Assembly: GCA_946479475.1 (NCBI GenBank)
Contig: CAMLGG010000029.1
Span: forward strand, 1 to 31,555
Direction: 5' to 3'
DNA from: an uncultured Ideonella sp.
Lineage (GTDB): Bacteria > Pseudomonadota > Gammaproteobacteria > Burkholderiales > Burkholderiaceae
Length of the DNA: 31,555 bases
Position numbers and translations under genes: made by a program
Notes under the pieces: generated by a model
The model's input: the letters and a program-made list of their open reading frames with translations, nothing else
Told to the model about the DNA's origin: nothing
Databases searched by the model: none
Part shown: piece by piece, positions 1-7,930 of the stretch
Numbering within the stretch: position 1 is the stretch's first letter
Layout of the letters: each line of letters starts with the position of its first letter

Positions 1-92
1 TTCCATCATGGGCGGAACTTAGTTCCAACGCCGAGCCTGCGCTGTCGGAGCGCGCCGAGAATGCTGTGCGAAGGCGCCGACAAGCCGCGCGG

Positions 93-401
93 TCACGGGC
101 CCGAGTTCTCGCGGTCGGCCAGGTCGCCGAACCAGGAGATGAACCCGCTGGTCTCGGTCTTGTCGAACACGGCGTCGGCCCCGAGGTCCAGGCAGTGCTG
201 GCGCACGCCCGGGGTCGCATAGCTGCTGAACACGACGACCTTGCCGCCGCCGGGCTCGGCCTTGCAGCGGCGGATCACCTCCATGCCGGCGCCCTGGTCC
301 AGCACCAGGTCGATCACGGCGACGTCCCATCCGGCCGGGTGGTCGTCCAGCCAGAGCTTGGCTTCCGCTTCCGTGCTGGCGGAGCCGACGACCTGCAGGC
401 C
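93..401 (-). pseudogene. Response regulator receiver domain, C-terminal remnant
   Basis: In a different reading frame directly downstream of the ureohydrolase remnant lies most of a CheY-like receiver. It reads LQVVGSASTEAEAKLWLDDH, then the phosphoacceptor strand DVAVIDLVLDQGAGMEVIRR, the switch strand KVVVFSSYATPGVRQ and the conserved lysine in AVFDKTE, ending in a stop at 93-95. The first 25-30 residues, which carry the acidic pocket and the start codon, are missing. No ATG or ribosome site of its own is visible, only an internal GTG at 317. It is best read as the 3' part of another gene joined to the ureohydrolase fragment at about 402-408. Confidence 0.75.
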
Positions 402-408
402 CCCCAGC

Positions 409-801
409 CCAGCGCTCGCGCTGGGCCCGCAGGATGGGCAGCGTCACCGAGTGGTCGCCGCCCAGCCACACCATGTGGCGCGTGGCGAGCAGAGAGGGCA
501 ACTGCGCGGCGAAGGCGGCGCGCATGCCCTGCAGCCCAGTGTTGGGCAGGGGCAGGTCGCCGAGGTCGTCCAGCAGCTCGGCGGGGGAGGTGTCGAACAG
601 CGGGTGGATGCCGTCGCACAGCATGTGGCTCGCCTCGCGGATCGCCCGGGGCCCCATGCGCGCGCCGGATCGGTTGGTGGTCGAGCCGTCCCAGGCGAGC
701 CCCGCCAGGCCGAACGGCCGCGGGGCGGCGCCGGCGCCGCGAAGCGCAGGGGGCGTGGCCTTGAGGAAGGTGGAGGCGGCGAGGTAGGCGAAATCGGTCA
801 T
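409..801 (-). pseudogene. Agmatinase/arginase-family ureohydrolase, N-terminal remnant
   Basis: The first 131 codons match the start of a ureohydrolase (agmatinase or guanidinobutyrase type, which hydrolyse guanidino compounds to urea and an amine). Visible marks are the substrate-loop motif WDGSTTNRSGARMGPRAIR at residues 37-55 and the first manganese-binding motif LGGDHSVTLPIL at 113-124. After RAQRERW the homology stops at about position 409. The same frame then runs on as Arg/Pro-rich nonsense to a stop at 19. The remaining metal motifs (DAHxD and the C-terminal Asp pair) are absent, so no active enzyme can be made. Complete family members have about 310-330 residues. The divergent LysR gene at 869 is a plausible former regulator. 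Confidence 0.8.
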
Positions 802-868
802 GGCGGGTGTGGCACGGCAGGCGCTCTGGCAACATCCCCGACGCTAGCCACGACCTGCCCGCGGCGGA

Positions 869-1843
869 ATGACGAATCGAGCAAGTTCACTTGAGCCCCC
901 TGCCCTGTTTGCCGGCGACGCGGCGCGCCACCTCGGCGCCGTCAGCGATGCCGAGCTGCGCCAGCTGCGCGTGTTCTGCGTGGTGGTGGCCGCGGGCGGG
1001 CTTTCGGCGGCCACGGCGGAGCTGCAGACGGACCTGTCCAACGTCAGCCGCCAGTTCAAGGAGCTGGAGGCGCGCGTGGGCACCCGGCTCGCGCAGCGCG
1101 GGCGCGGCGGGTTTGCCCTGACGCCGGCGGGAGAGCAGCTGCACCAGGCGGCCCTGCAGCTGCTGGGCTCCTTGCAGAGTTTCCGCGACGAGGTGGCCGC
1201 CCTCGCCGAGCGCGGCGGCGCAGTCCTGCGGCTCGGCATCGTCGACGCCCTGCTCACGGCGCCAGTCGCCAGCACCTCCCGCGGCCTGCCCGCCGCCCTG
1301 GCCGCCTGCATCGACGGCGTGCCCGGCCTCTCGCTGCAGTTGCTCACCTTGCGGCCGATCGAGATCGAGCGTCGCATCCTCGCGGGCGAGCTCGAGGCGG
1401 GCATCCTGGCCGCCCACACGCCGGCCGCCGGCCTGCAGCACCAGCGCCTGTACGCCGAGGCCAGCAGCCTGTACGTCGCCCCCGGCCATCCCTGGTACGA
1501 GCGCAGCGACGACGAGCTGACGCTGGCCGGGCTCGAGCAGATCGCCTGCGTCGTCGACCCCTTCTCCATCGACCTTCCCCCGCCGCTGCGCGCCGCCGCC
1601 CTGCGCGGCGGCCAGACCCGCGCCGACAGCATCGAGGGCGCCGCGCTGCTGGCCGCCACCGGCCGCTTCGCCGCCTTCCTGCCGGATCACCTCGTCGCCG
1701 CGACCGCGCCGCTGGCGTCGCTGCGGCGCGTGAACCCTGCGCTGTTCAGCCACGGCCAGGACATCGTGCTCAGCAGCCGGCGAGGGAACGCCGATGCCGC
1801 CCTCCGGCTGCTGGCGCGAGCACTGCAGGCCATGGCGGCATGA
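869..1843 (+). CDS. LysR-family transcriptional regulator
   Basis: A 324-residue protein with a LysR winged HTH at residues 29-90 (LRQLRVFCVVVAAGGLSAAT, then DLSNVSRQFKELEARVGTRL) and the typical LTPAGEQL wing end. A periplasmic-binding-like effector domain follows from about 115 to 320. The N-terminus is some 25 residues longer than usual before the HTH, so a later start is possible, but no later ATG precedes the HTH. It is transcribed away from the broken ureohydrolase gene, 67 bp apart. This is the classical arrangement for a LysR activator of a divergent target, so the regulator may now have lost its adjacent target. The ligand is not known. Confidence 0.9.
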   Translation: MTNRASSLEPPALFAGDAARHLGAVSDAELRQLRVFCVVVAAGGLSAATAELQTDLSNVSRQFKELEARVGTRLAQRGRGGFALTPAGEQLHQAALQLLGSLQSFRDEVAALAERGGAVLRLGIVDALLTAPVASTSRGLPAALAACIDGVPGLSLQLLTLRPIEIERRILAGELEAGILAAHTPAAGLQHQRLYAEASSLYVAPGHPWYERSDDELTLAGLEQIACVVDPFSIDLPPPLRAAALRGGQTRADSIEGAALLAATGRFAAFLPDHLVAATAPLASLRRVNPALFSHGQDIVLSSRRGNADAALRLLARALQAMAA

Positions 1844-1873
1844 CGACCACCTGAAGGCGGCGCAGCGGCCTGT

Positions 1874-3685
1874 TCAGTCGCCGCCGGCGGTCGGGTCGAC
1901 CCACTGCAGGCCGAGCTGCTGGCCGATGTGAGCGTGCAAGGTCTCGAGCGACACGGGCTTGGCCAGGAACACGTCGACGCCGGCCTGCAGGCAGGCGGCC
2001 CGATGCTCGGCGGTGGCCGAAGCCGAGACCGCGATCACGGGCACCGCACCCAGGTCGGCGTCCCGCCGGAGCCGGCGCGTGGCCTCCAAGCCGTCCACCG
2101 ACGGCATCACGCTGTCCAGCAGGATCAGGTCCGGCCGGAAAGCCTTCGCCGCCCCCAGCAGCTCGCTGCCATCGCTCGCCTGCGCCACCTGGAAGCCGGC
2201 CTTGGTGAGGAAATCGCACATCAGCTCGCGGTTCGCCACCACGTCGTCGACCACCAGCACCCGCCGCGGCGGGCCCTGGTAGCGCGGCACGCCGGCCGCC
2301 TTGCGCGGGGTGGACTCGGCGGGCTGCACCACCGGCAAGGGCAGCTCCACGCGGAACAGGCTCCCGCGGCCGGGCTCGCTGCTCGCCTGTACCTGGCCGC
2401 CCATGTCGTTCACCAGCGCGCGGGTGATGGCCAGGCCCAGGCCGGTGCCGCCGCTTCGGCGCTGCACTTCGCCCACCTGCTCGAAGGGCTCGAAGATTCG
2501 CTCCATGTCTTCGGGACCCATGCCGACGCCGGTGTCCTGGACCTCCAGCCGCAGTTGCACCTGCGCCGGCCCCATGGGCTCGGCATCGGCGCGCAAGGTC
2601 ACCGTGCCCTGGTCGGTGAACTTGATCGCGTTGCCCAGCAGGTTCAGCAGCACCTGGCGCAGGCGGCGCTCGTCGGCCATCACGGCCCCCGGCAAGCCCG
2701 CCCCGGCATCGAACACGAAGGCCAGGCGCTTCTCGTCGGCCTTCACCCGCATGAGGTTCACCACCGTCTGCAGCAGCTCGCGCAGGTTCACCGGCTCGGG
2801 GTTCAGCTCGGTGCGGCCGGCTTCTATGCGCGCCAGGTCGAGGATGTCGTTGATCAGCTCCAGCAGGTGCTGGCCGCTCTTGTGGATGGTGTCCAGGCCG
2901 CGCGCCTGGCGCGCGCTGAGGCCGCCGTCCATCGTCAACAGCTGCGCATAGCCCAGGACGGCGTTCAGGGGCGTGCGCAGCTCGTGGCTCATGTCGGCCA
3001 GGAACTGGCTCTTGGCGCGGTTGGCCGCCTCGGCGGCATGCCGGGCGGCACGCTCGGCCTCGACCAGCCCGCGCTCCGTTTCGGCCGCGTCGGCGAGCGT
3101 GCGATCGTGAGCCTCCAGCTTCGAGAGGATGCTTCGCACCAGGCCTTCGATCCCCTCCTCGCTCATCGCGAGCGCCTTCGCGATCTCGGCATAGCCGCTG
3201 CCCTGCGCGATGAATCGCAGGACGCTGATCTCGCGCGGGGTGAGGGCCTCGTCGGTGACCTGGCCGGCCAGCTCGAACGACTCCTCCGACGGCAGGGCCT
3301 TGCGGCCGCCGTGCACCGCGCGGATCGCCTCCAGCAGCTCCTTGTGCAGGGCGTTCTTCAGCAGGTAGCCGCGGGCGCCGGCCTGCAGGGCCCGCTGCGC
3401 CTGGGCGTCGCCGGCATAGGTGGTCAGCACGATGATCCGCGCCTCGGGGAACTCGGCGCGGATGGCCGCGATGGCGTCGAGCCCGCTCATCCCGGGCATC
3501 TGCAGGTCCATCAGCGTCACGTCCGGACGATGCGCGCGGAACTGCTGGATCGCCTCGCGACCGTTCGCCGCCTCGGCCACCAGGGCCATGTCCGGCTCCA
3601 CCGAAAGCAGCGTTGCGATGCCCTGCCGCACGATCGGGTGATCGTCCACGCACAGGACCTGGATGCGGGTCGGATCTTCGGTCAT
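1874..3685 (-). CDS. Fused NarL-type receiver/HTH, histidine kinase and receiver
   Basis: A soluble 603-residue multidomain signalling protein. Residues 8-125 are a NarL-type receiver (D14/D15, phosphoacceptor D60, T88, K110). Residues 146-195 are a LuxR-type HTH (LTPREISVLRFIAQG... ILSKLEAHDRT). A coiled-coil-like Ala/Glu segment follows at 198-225, then HisKA with H234 in MSHELRTPLN, an HATPase with N352, DTGVGMG at 384-390 and GTGLGLAI at 413-420, and a C-terminal receiver at 475-595 (D480/D481, D524, K576). The HTH recognition segment reads SEEGIEGLVR where NarL-type proteins have a TVKxH core, so key DNA contacts look lost. The ATG overlaps the stop of the upstream sensor kinase (ATGA) with GGAG just before it. 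I prefer this over an ATG 14 codons upstream, which lies inside the sensor gene. It is probably the direct partner of that sensor. Confidence 0.9.
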   Translation of the reverse strand: MTEDPTRIQVLCVDDHPIVRQGIATLLSVEPDMALVAEAANGREAIQQFRAHRPDVTLMDLQMPGMSGLDAIAAIRAEFPEARIIVLTTYAGDAQAQRALQAGARGYLLKNALHKELLEAIRAVHGGRKALPSEESFELAGQVTDEALTPREISVLRFIAQGSGYAEIAKALAMSEEGIEGLVRSILSKLEAHDRTLADAAETERGLVEAERAARHAAEAANRAKSQFLADMSHELRTPLNAVLGYAQLLTMDGGLSARQARGLDTIHKSGQHLLELINDILDLARIEAGRTELNPEPVNLRELLQTVVNLMRVKADEKRLAFVFDAGAGLPGAVMADERRLRQVLLNLLGNAIKFTDQGTVTLRADAEPMGPAQVQLRLEVQDTGVGMGPEDMERIFEPFEQVGEVQRRSGGTGLGLAITRALVNDMGGQVQASSEPGRGSLFRVELPLPVVQPAESTPRKAAGVPRYQGPPRRVLVVDDVVANRELMCDFLTKAGFQVAQASDGSELLGAAKAFRPDLILLDSVMPSVDGLEATRRLRRDADLGAVPVIAVSASATAEHRAACLQAGVDVFLAKPVSLETLHAHIGQQLGLQWVDPTAGGD

Positions 3686-3690
3686 TCTCC
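3682..3690 (-). promoter_or_regulatory. ATGA stop-start overlap with GGAG ribosome site
   Basis: Read on the minus strand this is GGAGAATGA. The TGA ends the propeller sensor kinase and the overlapping ATG starts the fused receiver-kinase gene. The GGAG sits only two bases ahead. This indicates translational coupling, so equimolar synthesis of the two partners is likely, and it decides the start of the downstream gene. Confidence 0.75.
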
Positions 3691-6600
3691 AATCGCGCCG
3701 GGCGCGAACTTCCTGGGGAAAAGCCACGATCGGGTCGGTAGGGGTCTACTGTACGCGCTGTTACCGGGGGCACGGAACTCGACCTCGGTACCCGTCCCGG
3801 GGACGCTGCGGACGCTGAGCCGGCCGCCGGCGAGCTCGGCGCGTTCGCGCATCCCGCTCAGGCCGAAGTGCCCCTGCCTCTCGCCCTTGTCCAGCACCTC
3901 GGGATCGATCCCCTTGCCGTCGTCGCGCACGAGCACGCGCAGCTGCCGCTCTTCGTAGCGGATCTCGACGTCGATCTTCTTCGCCTCGGCATGGCGAAAG
4001 GCATTGCGCAACGCCTCGCCGACGATGCGGAAGGTCTCGTCGCGCACGAGCGGGTGCAGCGCCTGCGGCGTGCCCAGCACTTCGACGTGCGCCGCCGCGG
4101 CATGGCCGCTGTCGTTGGCGAGGTCCTCGGCGAGGGCTCGCAAGGCCTCCGCGAGGTCGTCGGTCTCGAGCGCCGGACGCCGCAACCCCGGCTCCGTGTC
4201 GCGGCCCTCGGTGATGGCTTGGGCGGGCCGATTCATCGCGCCGGCCAGGACCTGCTTCGATTCGCCCGGCCGATCGGGCAGCAGGTTGAAGGCGGCCTGG
4301 AACTGCAGCAGCAGGCCGTGGAAGCGCTGCAACAGCGTGTCGTGCAGGTCGCGTGCGATGCGGGTGCGCTCGGCCACGCGCGCCTCCAGCGTGGCCTCGA
4401 ACTGCCGCTGCAGGCGCCGCAGCCGCATGCGCAGCCAGAGCTGGAAGCCGCTCCAGGCCAGGCCGGCGAGCAGCACCGCGCAGGCCAGGCGGAACCAGGT
4501 GGTCTGCCAGAAGGCCGGCTGGATCGAGAAATCGAGCAGCACGCCGTCCTCGTTCCACACGCCGCTGTTGTTGGAGGCCGTCACGCGAAAGCGGTAGTCG
4601 CCCGGCGGCAGGTTGGTGTAGGTCGCCTGGCGCCTGTCGACGGTCTCCTGCCAGTCGTTGTCGTGCCCTTCCAGCCGGTAGCGAAAGCGCATGCTCTTCG
4701 AGTCGACGAGGCTCAGGGCGGTGAACTCGATCGTCATGTCGCGCACCAGCGGCGGCAGGCGCAGGCCGCTGCGGGCCGCATAGGGCTTGTGATCGGCGAC
4801 CAGCGACTCGATGCGGACCGGCGGCGGCAGCGGGTTGGACGGCAGGTGGTCGGGCGCGACCACCTGGACGTCGGCGCCCGACACGAACCAGAGCTTGCCA
4901 TCCGCGTCCTTCGCCACGGGCGGGTTGAAGTACGCCGACGAGAAGGCCCGCAGCGGGACGCCATCGGAGGCGCCCAGCAGCTTCGGCACGACCTTGTGGC
5001 CGGGATCGGCCAGCCAGGCCGCCAGGTCGCCCTGCAGGATCCTCACCAGCCCGCAGGCGGTGTACATCCACAGTGCCCCGCGGTCATCCGGCATCGACCA
5101 GTGCACCGTGTTGCAGGGCAGGCCGTTGGCGACCGTGAGCGTGGCGACGCGACCATCCTTGATCCGGCTCAGGCCGCCGTCCTCCGTGGCCGCCCACACC
5201 GCCCCTTCGGCGTCCAGCCGCAGGCCGGCGACGTGGCCCGCCCCCAGTCCTTGCGCGGACGTGTAGACCGCCTGCACCTTGCCGTCCCTGAAGTACAGCA
5301 CCCCGCCGTCCTGCCAGAAGGCCAGCCACAGGCCGCCCCGATCCGCCACGATGACCTTGGCCTGCTGCCAGCGCCCGAGCGCCGACCACGGGACGTTCTC
5401 CACGAGGCGGCCGTCGCGCAACCGCGCCAGGCCTTCATTGCCCGACAGCCAGAGGTTGCCTTCGGCATCCCCGGTGATGGAGTAGATCTCCTTGCTCGGC
5501 ACGCCTGAGACGGCGACGAAGCGCTCGTTCGCCAGGTAGGCCAGGCCGCGGCTCGTGCTCACCCACAGCCGCCCGTCGGGCGCCTCGTACAGGGACTGCA
5601 CGCCCGCTGCCGGAAGCCCTTCGCGCTCCCTGTAGACCGTCGGCCGCTCGTCCTTCCATCGGGCCAGGCCATCGCTGGTGGCCACCCAGACACTGCCGTC
5701 GCGGGTGGCCAGGACGGATTTCGTGCCTTCGTTGGGCAGGCCCTGCAGCGTCGACAGGGTGGTGACCGCCAGCTTGCGGAACCGGTCGACGCCCTTGTCG
5801 CTGCCGAACCAGATGTTGCCTTCGCGATCCTCGAAAAGGCTGCAGGCGATGTTCCCGGACAGGCCGTTGGCCTGGTTGAAGACATCCGCCTTGCCGTCCT
5901 GCAGGTGCAGGATGCCCAGGCCCTCGGTGCCTATCCACAGCCCGCCGTCGCGGTCGCGCAGCAGCTTGTTCGACTTGATCTCGCGGTCCGCGAGCAACTG
6001 CCCGGGCCGGGAGGCGCTGTGCATCGGGTAGGGCACGATGCGGTCGCCGGCCAGCCGCTTGATCCCCGCGCCGCGGATGCCGAAAAGGATCTGTCCATCC
6101 GCGGTGGTGCTCAGGTCGCCGACGCGCATGCCCGGCGTCGCGAACCGCTGGGCAGTGCCGGGCTGCCACCGCCAGAGGCCGGAGTCCGCACCCGCCCATA
6201 GAGCGCCGGCCCCGTCCTCTGCCAGGCTCCAGACGAACTGGCCGAAGCCGCCGTCCGCGCCCTCGGGGACGAAGCACTCGGCCTGGCCGGAGCGGATGGC
6301 GCACAGCCGCCCCCGATCCGCGAGCACGCCGGCCCAGACCGTCCCGTCGCGGCCTTCGAGCAGGGAGGTCACGAAGCCGTTGGCCATCTGCGGGTGGCGG
6401 GTCAGCTCGACACCGTTCCAGCTGGCCAGGCCGTTGAACGTGCCTATCCAGAGGGTCCCGTCGCGGGACACCAGCAGCGCGTAGGGATTGGCGGGCAGCG
6501 ATTGCCCTGCCGGCGGCTCCCAGCGCACGAAGCGCAGGCCGTCGAAGCGAAACAGCCCATACGACCCGGCAACCCAGAGGTAGCCGTCGGGCGTCTGCGC

Positions 6601-6810
6601 CATCCCGAAGACCAGGCCGAGCAGGGCCCCGTCCCGGGCCGTCCAGGAGGTGTGCGCATACTGGGAGACCTGCAAGGGTGGATCGAGCGCCAGGGCGCCG
6701 GCCGGGGAAGGCGAGGCAAGCAGCGCGGATGCCAGCAGCACGCCCGGCACGAGGGATTCCCGACCCGACCTTTCCATTCGACCCACGAGCCCTTTCGCCG
6801 TTTCCAGCAC
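3682..6810 (-). CDS. Two-component sensor kinase with periplasmic beta-propeller
   Basis: A 1042-residue membrane sensor. A signal or anchor segment (VPGVLLASALLASPSPAGA) lies near residues 21-40. It is followed by about twelve two-component-regulator propeller repeats of the form DGxLWxGTxxGLxR (for example DGTLWIGTFNGL and DGGLWIGTEGLG), enough for two seven-bladed propellers. A Y_Y_Y domain follows (FRYRLEGHDNDWQ, then YTNLPPGDYRFRVTASN), then one transmembrane helix near 770-790. The cytoplasmic part is a HisKA_3 dimerisation domain with H823 in IARDLHDTLLQ and an HATPase (DDGKGID, GHFGLSGMRERA). HisKA_3 kinases normally pair with NarL-type receivers, which the next gene supplies at its N-terminus. 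The signal sensed is unknown; many propeller sensors respond to polysaccharide fragments, but nothing here proves that. An ATG 11 codons further in is an alternative start. Confidence 0.92.
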   Translation of the reverse strand: MLETAKGLVGRMERSGRESLVPGVLLASALLASPSPAGALALDPPLQVSQYAHTSWTARDGALLGLVFGMAQTPDGYLWVAGSYGLFRFDGLRFVRWEPPAGQSLPANPYALLVSRDGTLWIGTFNGLASWNGVELTRHPQMANGFVTSLLEGRDGTVWAGVLADRGRLCAIRSGQAECFVPEGADGGFGQFVWSLAEDGAGALWAGADSGLWRWQPGTAQRFATPGMRVGDLSTTADGQILFGIRGAGIKRLAGDRIVPYPMHSASRPGQLLADREIKSNKLLRDRDGGLWIGTEGLGILHLQDGKADVFNQANGLSGNIACSLFEDREGNIWFGSDKGVDRFRKLAVTTLSTLQGLPNEGTKSVLATRDGSVWVATSDGLARWKDERPTVYREREGLPAAGVQSLYEAPDGRLWVSTSRGLAYLANERFVAVSGVPSKEIYSITGDAEGNLWLSGNEGLARLRDGRLVENVPWSALGRWQQAKVIVADRGGLWLAFWQDGGVLYFRDGKVQAVYTSAQGLGAGHVAGLRLDAEGAVWAATEDGGLSRIKDGRVATLTVANGLPCNTVHWSMPDDRGALWMYTACGLVRILQGDLAAWLADPGHKVVPKLLGASDGVPLRAFSSAYFNPPVAKDADGKLWFVSGADVQVVAPDHLPSNPLPPPVRIESLVADHKPYAARSGLRLPPLVRDMTIEFTALSLVDSKSMRFRYRLEGHDNDWQETVDRRQATYTNLPPGDYRFRVTASNNSGVWNEDGVLLDFSIQPAFWQTTWFRLACAVLLAGLAWSGFQLWLRMRLRRLQRQFEATLEARVAERTRIARDLHDTLLQRFHGLLLQFQAAFNLLPDRPGESKQVLAGAMNRPAQAITEGRDTEPGLRRPALETDDLAEALRALAEDLANDSGHAAAAHVEVLGTPQALHPLVRDETFRIVGEALRNAFRHAEAKKIDVEIRYEERQLRVLVRDDGKGIDPEVLDKGERQGHFGLSGMRERAELAGGRLSVRSVPGTGTEVEFRAPGNSAYSRPLPTRSWLFPRKFAPGAIGE

Positions 6811-6831
6811 GCGGGCAGGTTATCGCGAAAG

Positions 6832-6845
6832 GCCCGCGGACGGGC
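6832..6845 (-). terminator. Hairpin after the 6860-7771 gene
   Basis: On the minus strand GCCCG-TCCG-CGGGC forms a 5-bp GC stem with a 4-base loop, followed by CTTTC. It lies about 15 bases beyond the stop of the secreted-protein gene and upstream of the sensor kinase start. It resembles a weak intrinsic terminator separating the two genes. The U-tract is short. Confidence 0.4.
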
Positions 6846-6859
6846 GGCCCGGTTCTCCA

Positions 6860-7771
6860 TCAAGGCACGGCTTGCGCGACGGGGTACTCACTACCGCCGA
6901 AGCGCAGCGGCAAGTGGTCGGAGCCGAAGGGGTCGAACCAGCCGGCCCGGCCCTTGGGCGGCGCGGCCGCGCTGAAGTCGGCCGGCACCACGCCGCGGCC
7001 TCGCGCCGGCGGCACGGCCGGGACGCCGAAGCCGAGGTAGCCGCCCGGGCGCGCCACGAAGAGCGACTGCCCGTCGGTGGAAAGGCCGGTGGTCGCCGGC
7101 AGCACCTGGCTGTTGGAGCCATTGGCGTCCTGGTAGTAGACGACGTCCTCCACCCGACGCATCGTCAGGTGCCAGTCCAGCAGCTGGGACGGTCTGATCA
7201 CGCCCGTGCTGCCGTCGGTCGTGATGCTGCCGGTCACCGTCGCGCCGCTGGGATAGCCGACCGGGACCAGCTTGAACACCGGGCTGCCGAGCGGTGCGCG
7301 GGCGACGATGCGCTGGCCGCTGGGCGACACGGGCAGGTCCACGTACTCGAAGTCGGCGCCGTACTGGTACATGGCGAAGCCCATCCCGGGCGGCCACCCG
7401 GCGGCGAAGTTGGCCACGTGCACCAGCACTTCCGGCAGGCTGGTGCCGAAGGAGAGTGCGCCGCCGTTGCCGTCGGGCGAGGTCTTCACGCGCATCTTGC
7501 GGCCGTCGGCACTGACGGAAACGTCGAGCACGTTCTGCGGCGGGGCATTGGCCGGCGTGTAGTCGTGGCGGGTGGTCGTCCGGATGGTGATGCGCCACGC
7601 CACGAGGTTGGCCGCCGTCAGCGCGCCGGTCGTGCCATCGGTGCTCAGCGTCCCGAAGAGGGTCTCTCCGTTGGGCAGCTTGAGCGGCGCCAGCTGGAAG
7701 TCGGTGGCCTGCGCCACCGGGGTGGCGGCCGAAGCCAGGGCCAGGCACATGAGCGTCGCAATCCGGTTCAT
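6860..7771 (-). CDS. Secreted protein with two internal repeats, unknown function
   Basis: A 303-residue protein with a clear Sec signal peptide (MNRIATLMCLALASAATPVAQA, cleavage after AQA near residue 22). Two similar units are visible: GTLSTDGTTGALTAANLVAW at 40-59 and GSITTDGSTGVIRPSQLLDW at 181-200. Each is followed by a beta-rich stretch ending in a further S-x-DG motif (SVSADGRKM, LSTDGQSLF). The TDGTxGxLxxxxxxxW pattern also occurs in secreted and PEP-CTERM-type proteins of other bacteria, but no PEP-CTERM tail is present here. A GGAGG ribosome site lies just upstream of the ATG. It diverges from another secreted protein at 7931. I cannot assign a function. Confidence 0.7.
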   Translation of the reverse strand: MNRIATLMCLALASAATPVAQATDFQLAPLKLPNGETLFGTLSTDGTTGALTAANLVAWRITIRTTTRHDYTPANAPPQNVLDVSVSADGRKMRVKTSPDGNGGALSFGTSLPEVLVHVANFAAGWPPGMGFAMYQYGADFEYVDLPVSPSGQRIVARAPLGSPVFKLVPVGYPSGATVTGSITTDGSTGVIRPSQLLDWHLTMRRVEDVVYYQDANGSNSQVLPATTGLSTDGQSLFVARPGGYLGFGVPAVPPARGRGVVPADFSAAAPPKGRAGWFDPFGSDHLPLRFGGSEYPVAQAVP

Positions 7772-7930
7772 CGTGGTCCTCCGAGCGAAGGGAGCGATCG
7801 TGCAGGCGACTCATGAAGCCAGGCTTAAGCGGCTCTGGCCTTGACCTGCGACAAGCGGCGCGACCCTCTAAGACTTCCATAAGGCTCGGCGGGCTCAATG
7901 CCTGCCTGCTGCATTGGCTGGAGGTCACTC

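Noticed and set aside
1..10. Possible ATG-ATG start of another minus-strand gene leaving the window
   Set aside because: Only three codons are visible and no convincing ribosome site precedes them.
14..26. Inverted repeat GGAAC-TTA-GTTCC near the window edge
   Set aside because: The arms are only five bases and the context beyond the edge is missing, so no role can be supported.
1928..3958. Long open frame on the plus strand opposite the fused receiver-kinase
   Set aside because: It is antisense to a protein with intact domains, has His/Gln/Leu/Gly-biased composition and no recognisable domain. This is usual shadow coding in GC-rich DNA.
7841..7872. TTGACC as a -35 box for the secreted-protein gene
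   Set aside because: No acceptable -10 hexamer lies at 16-18 bases; the nearest TA-rich string is 20-22 bases away.
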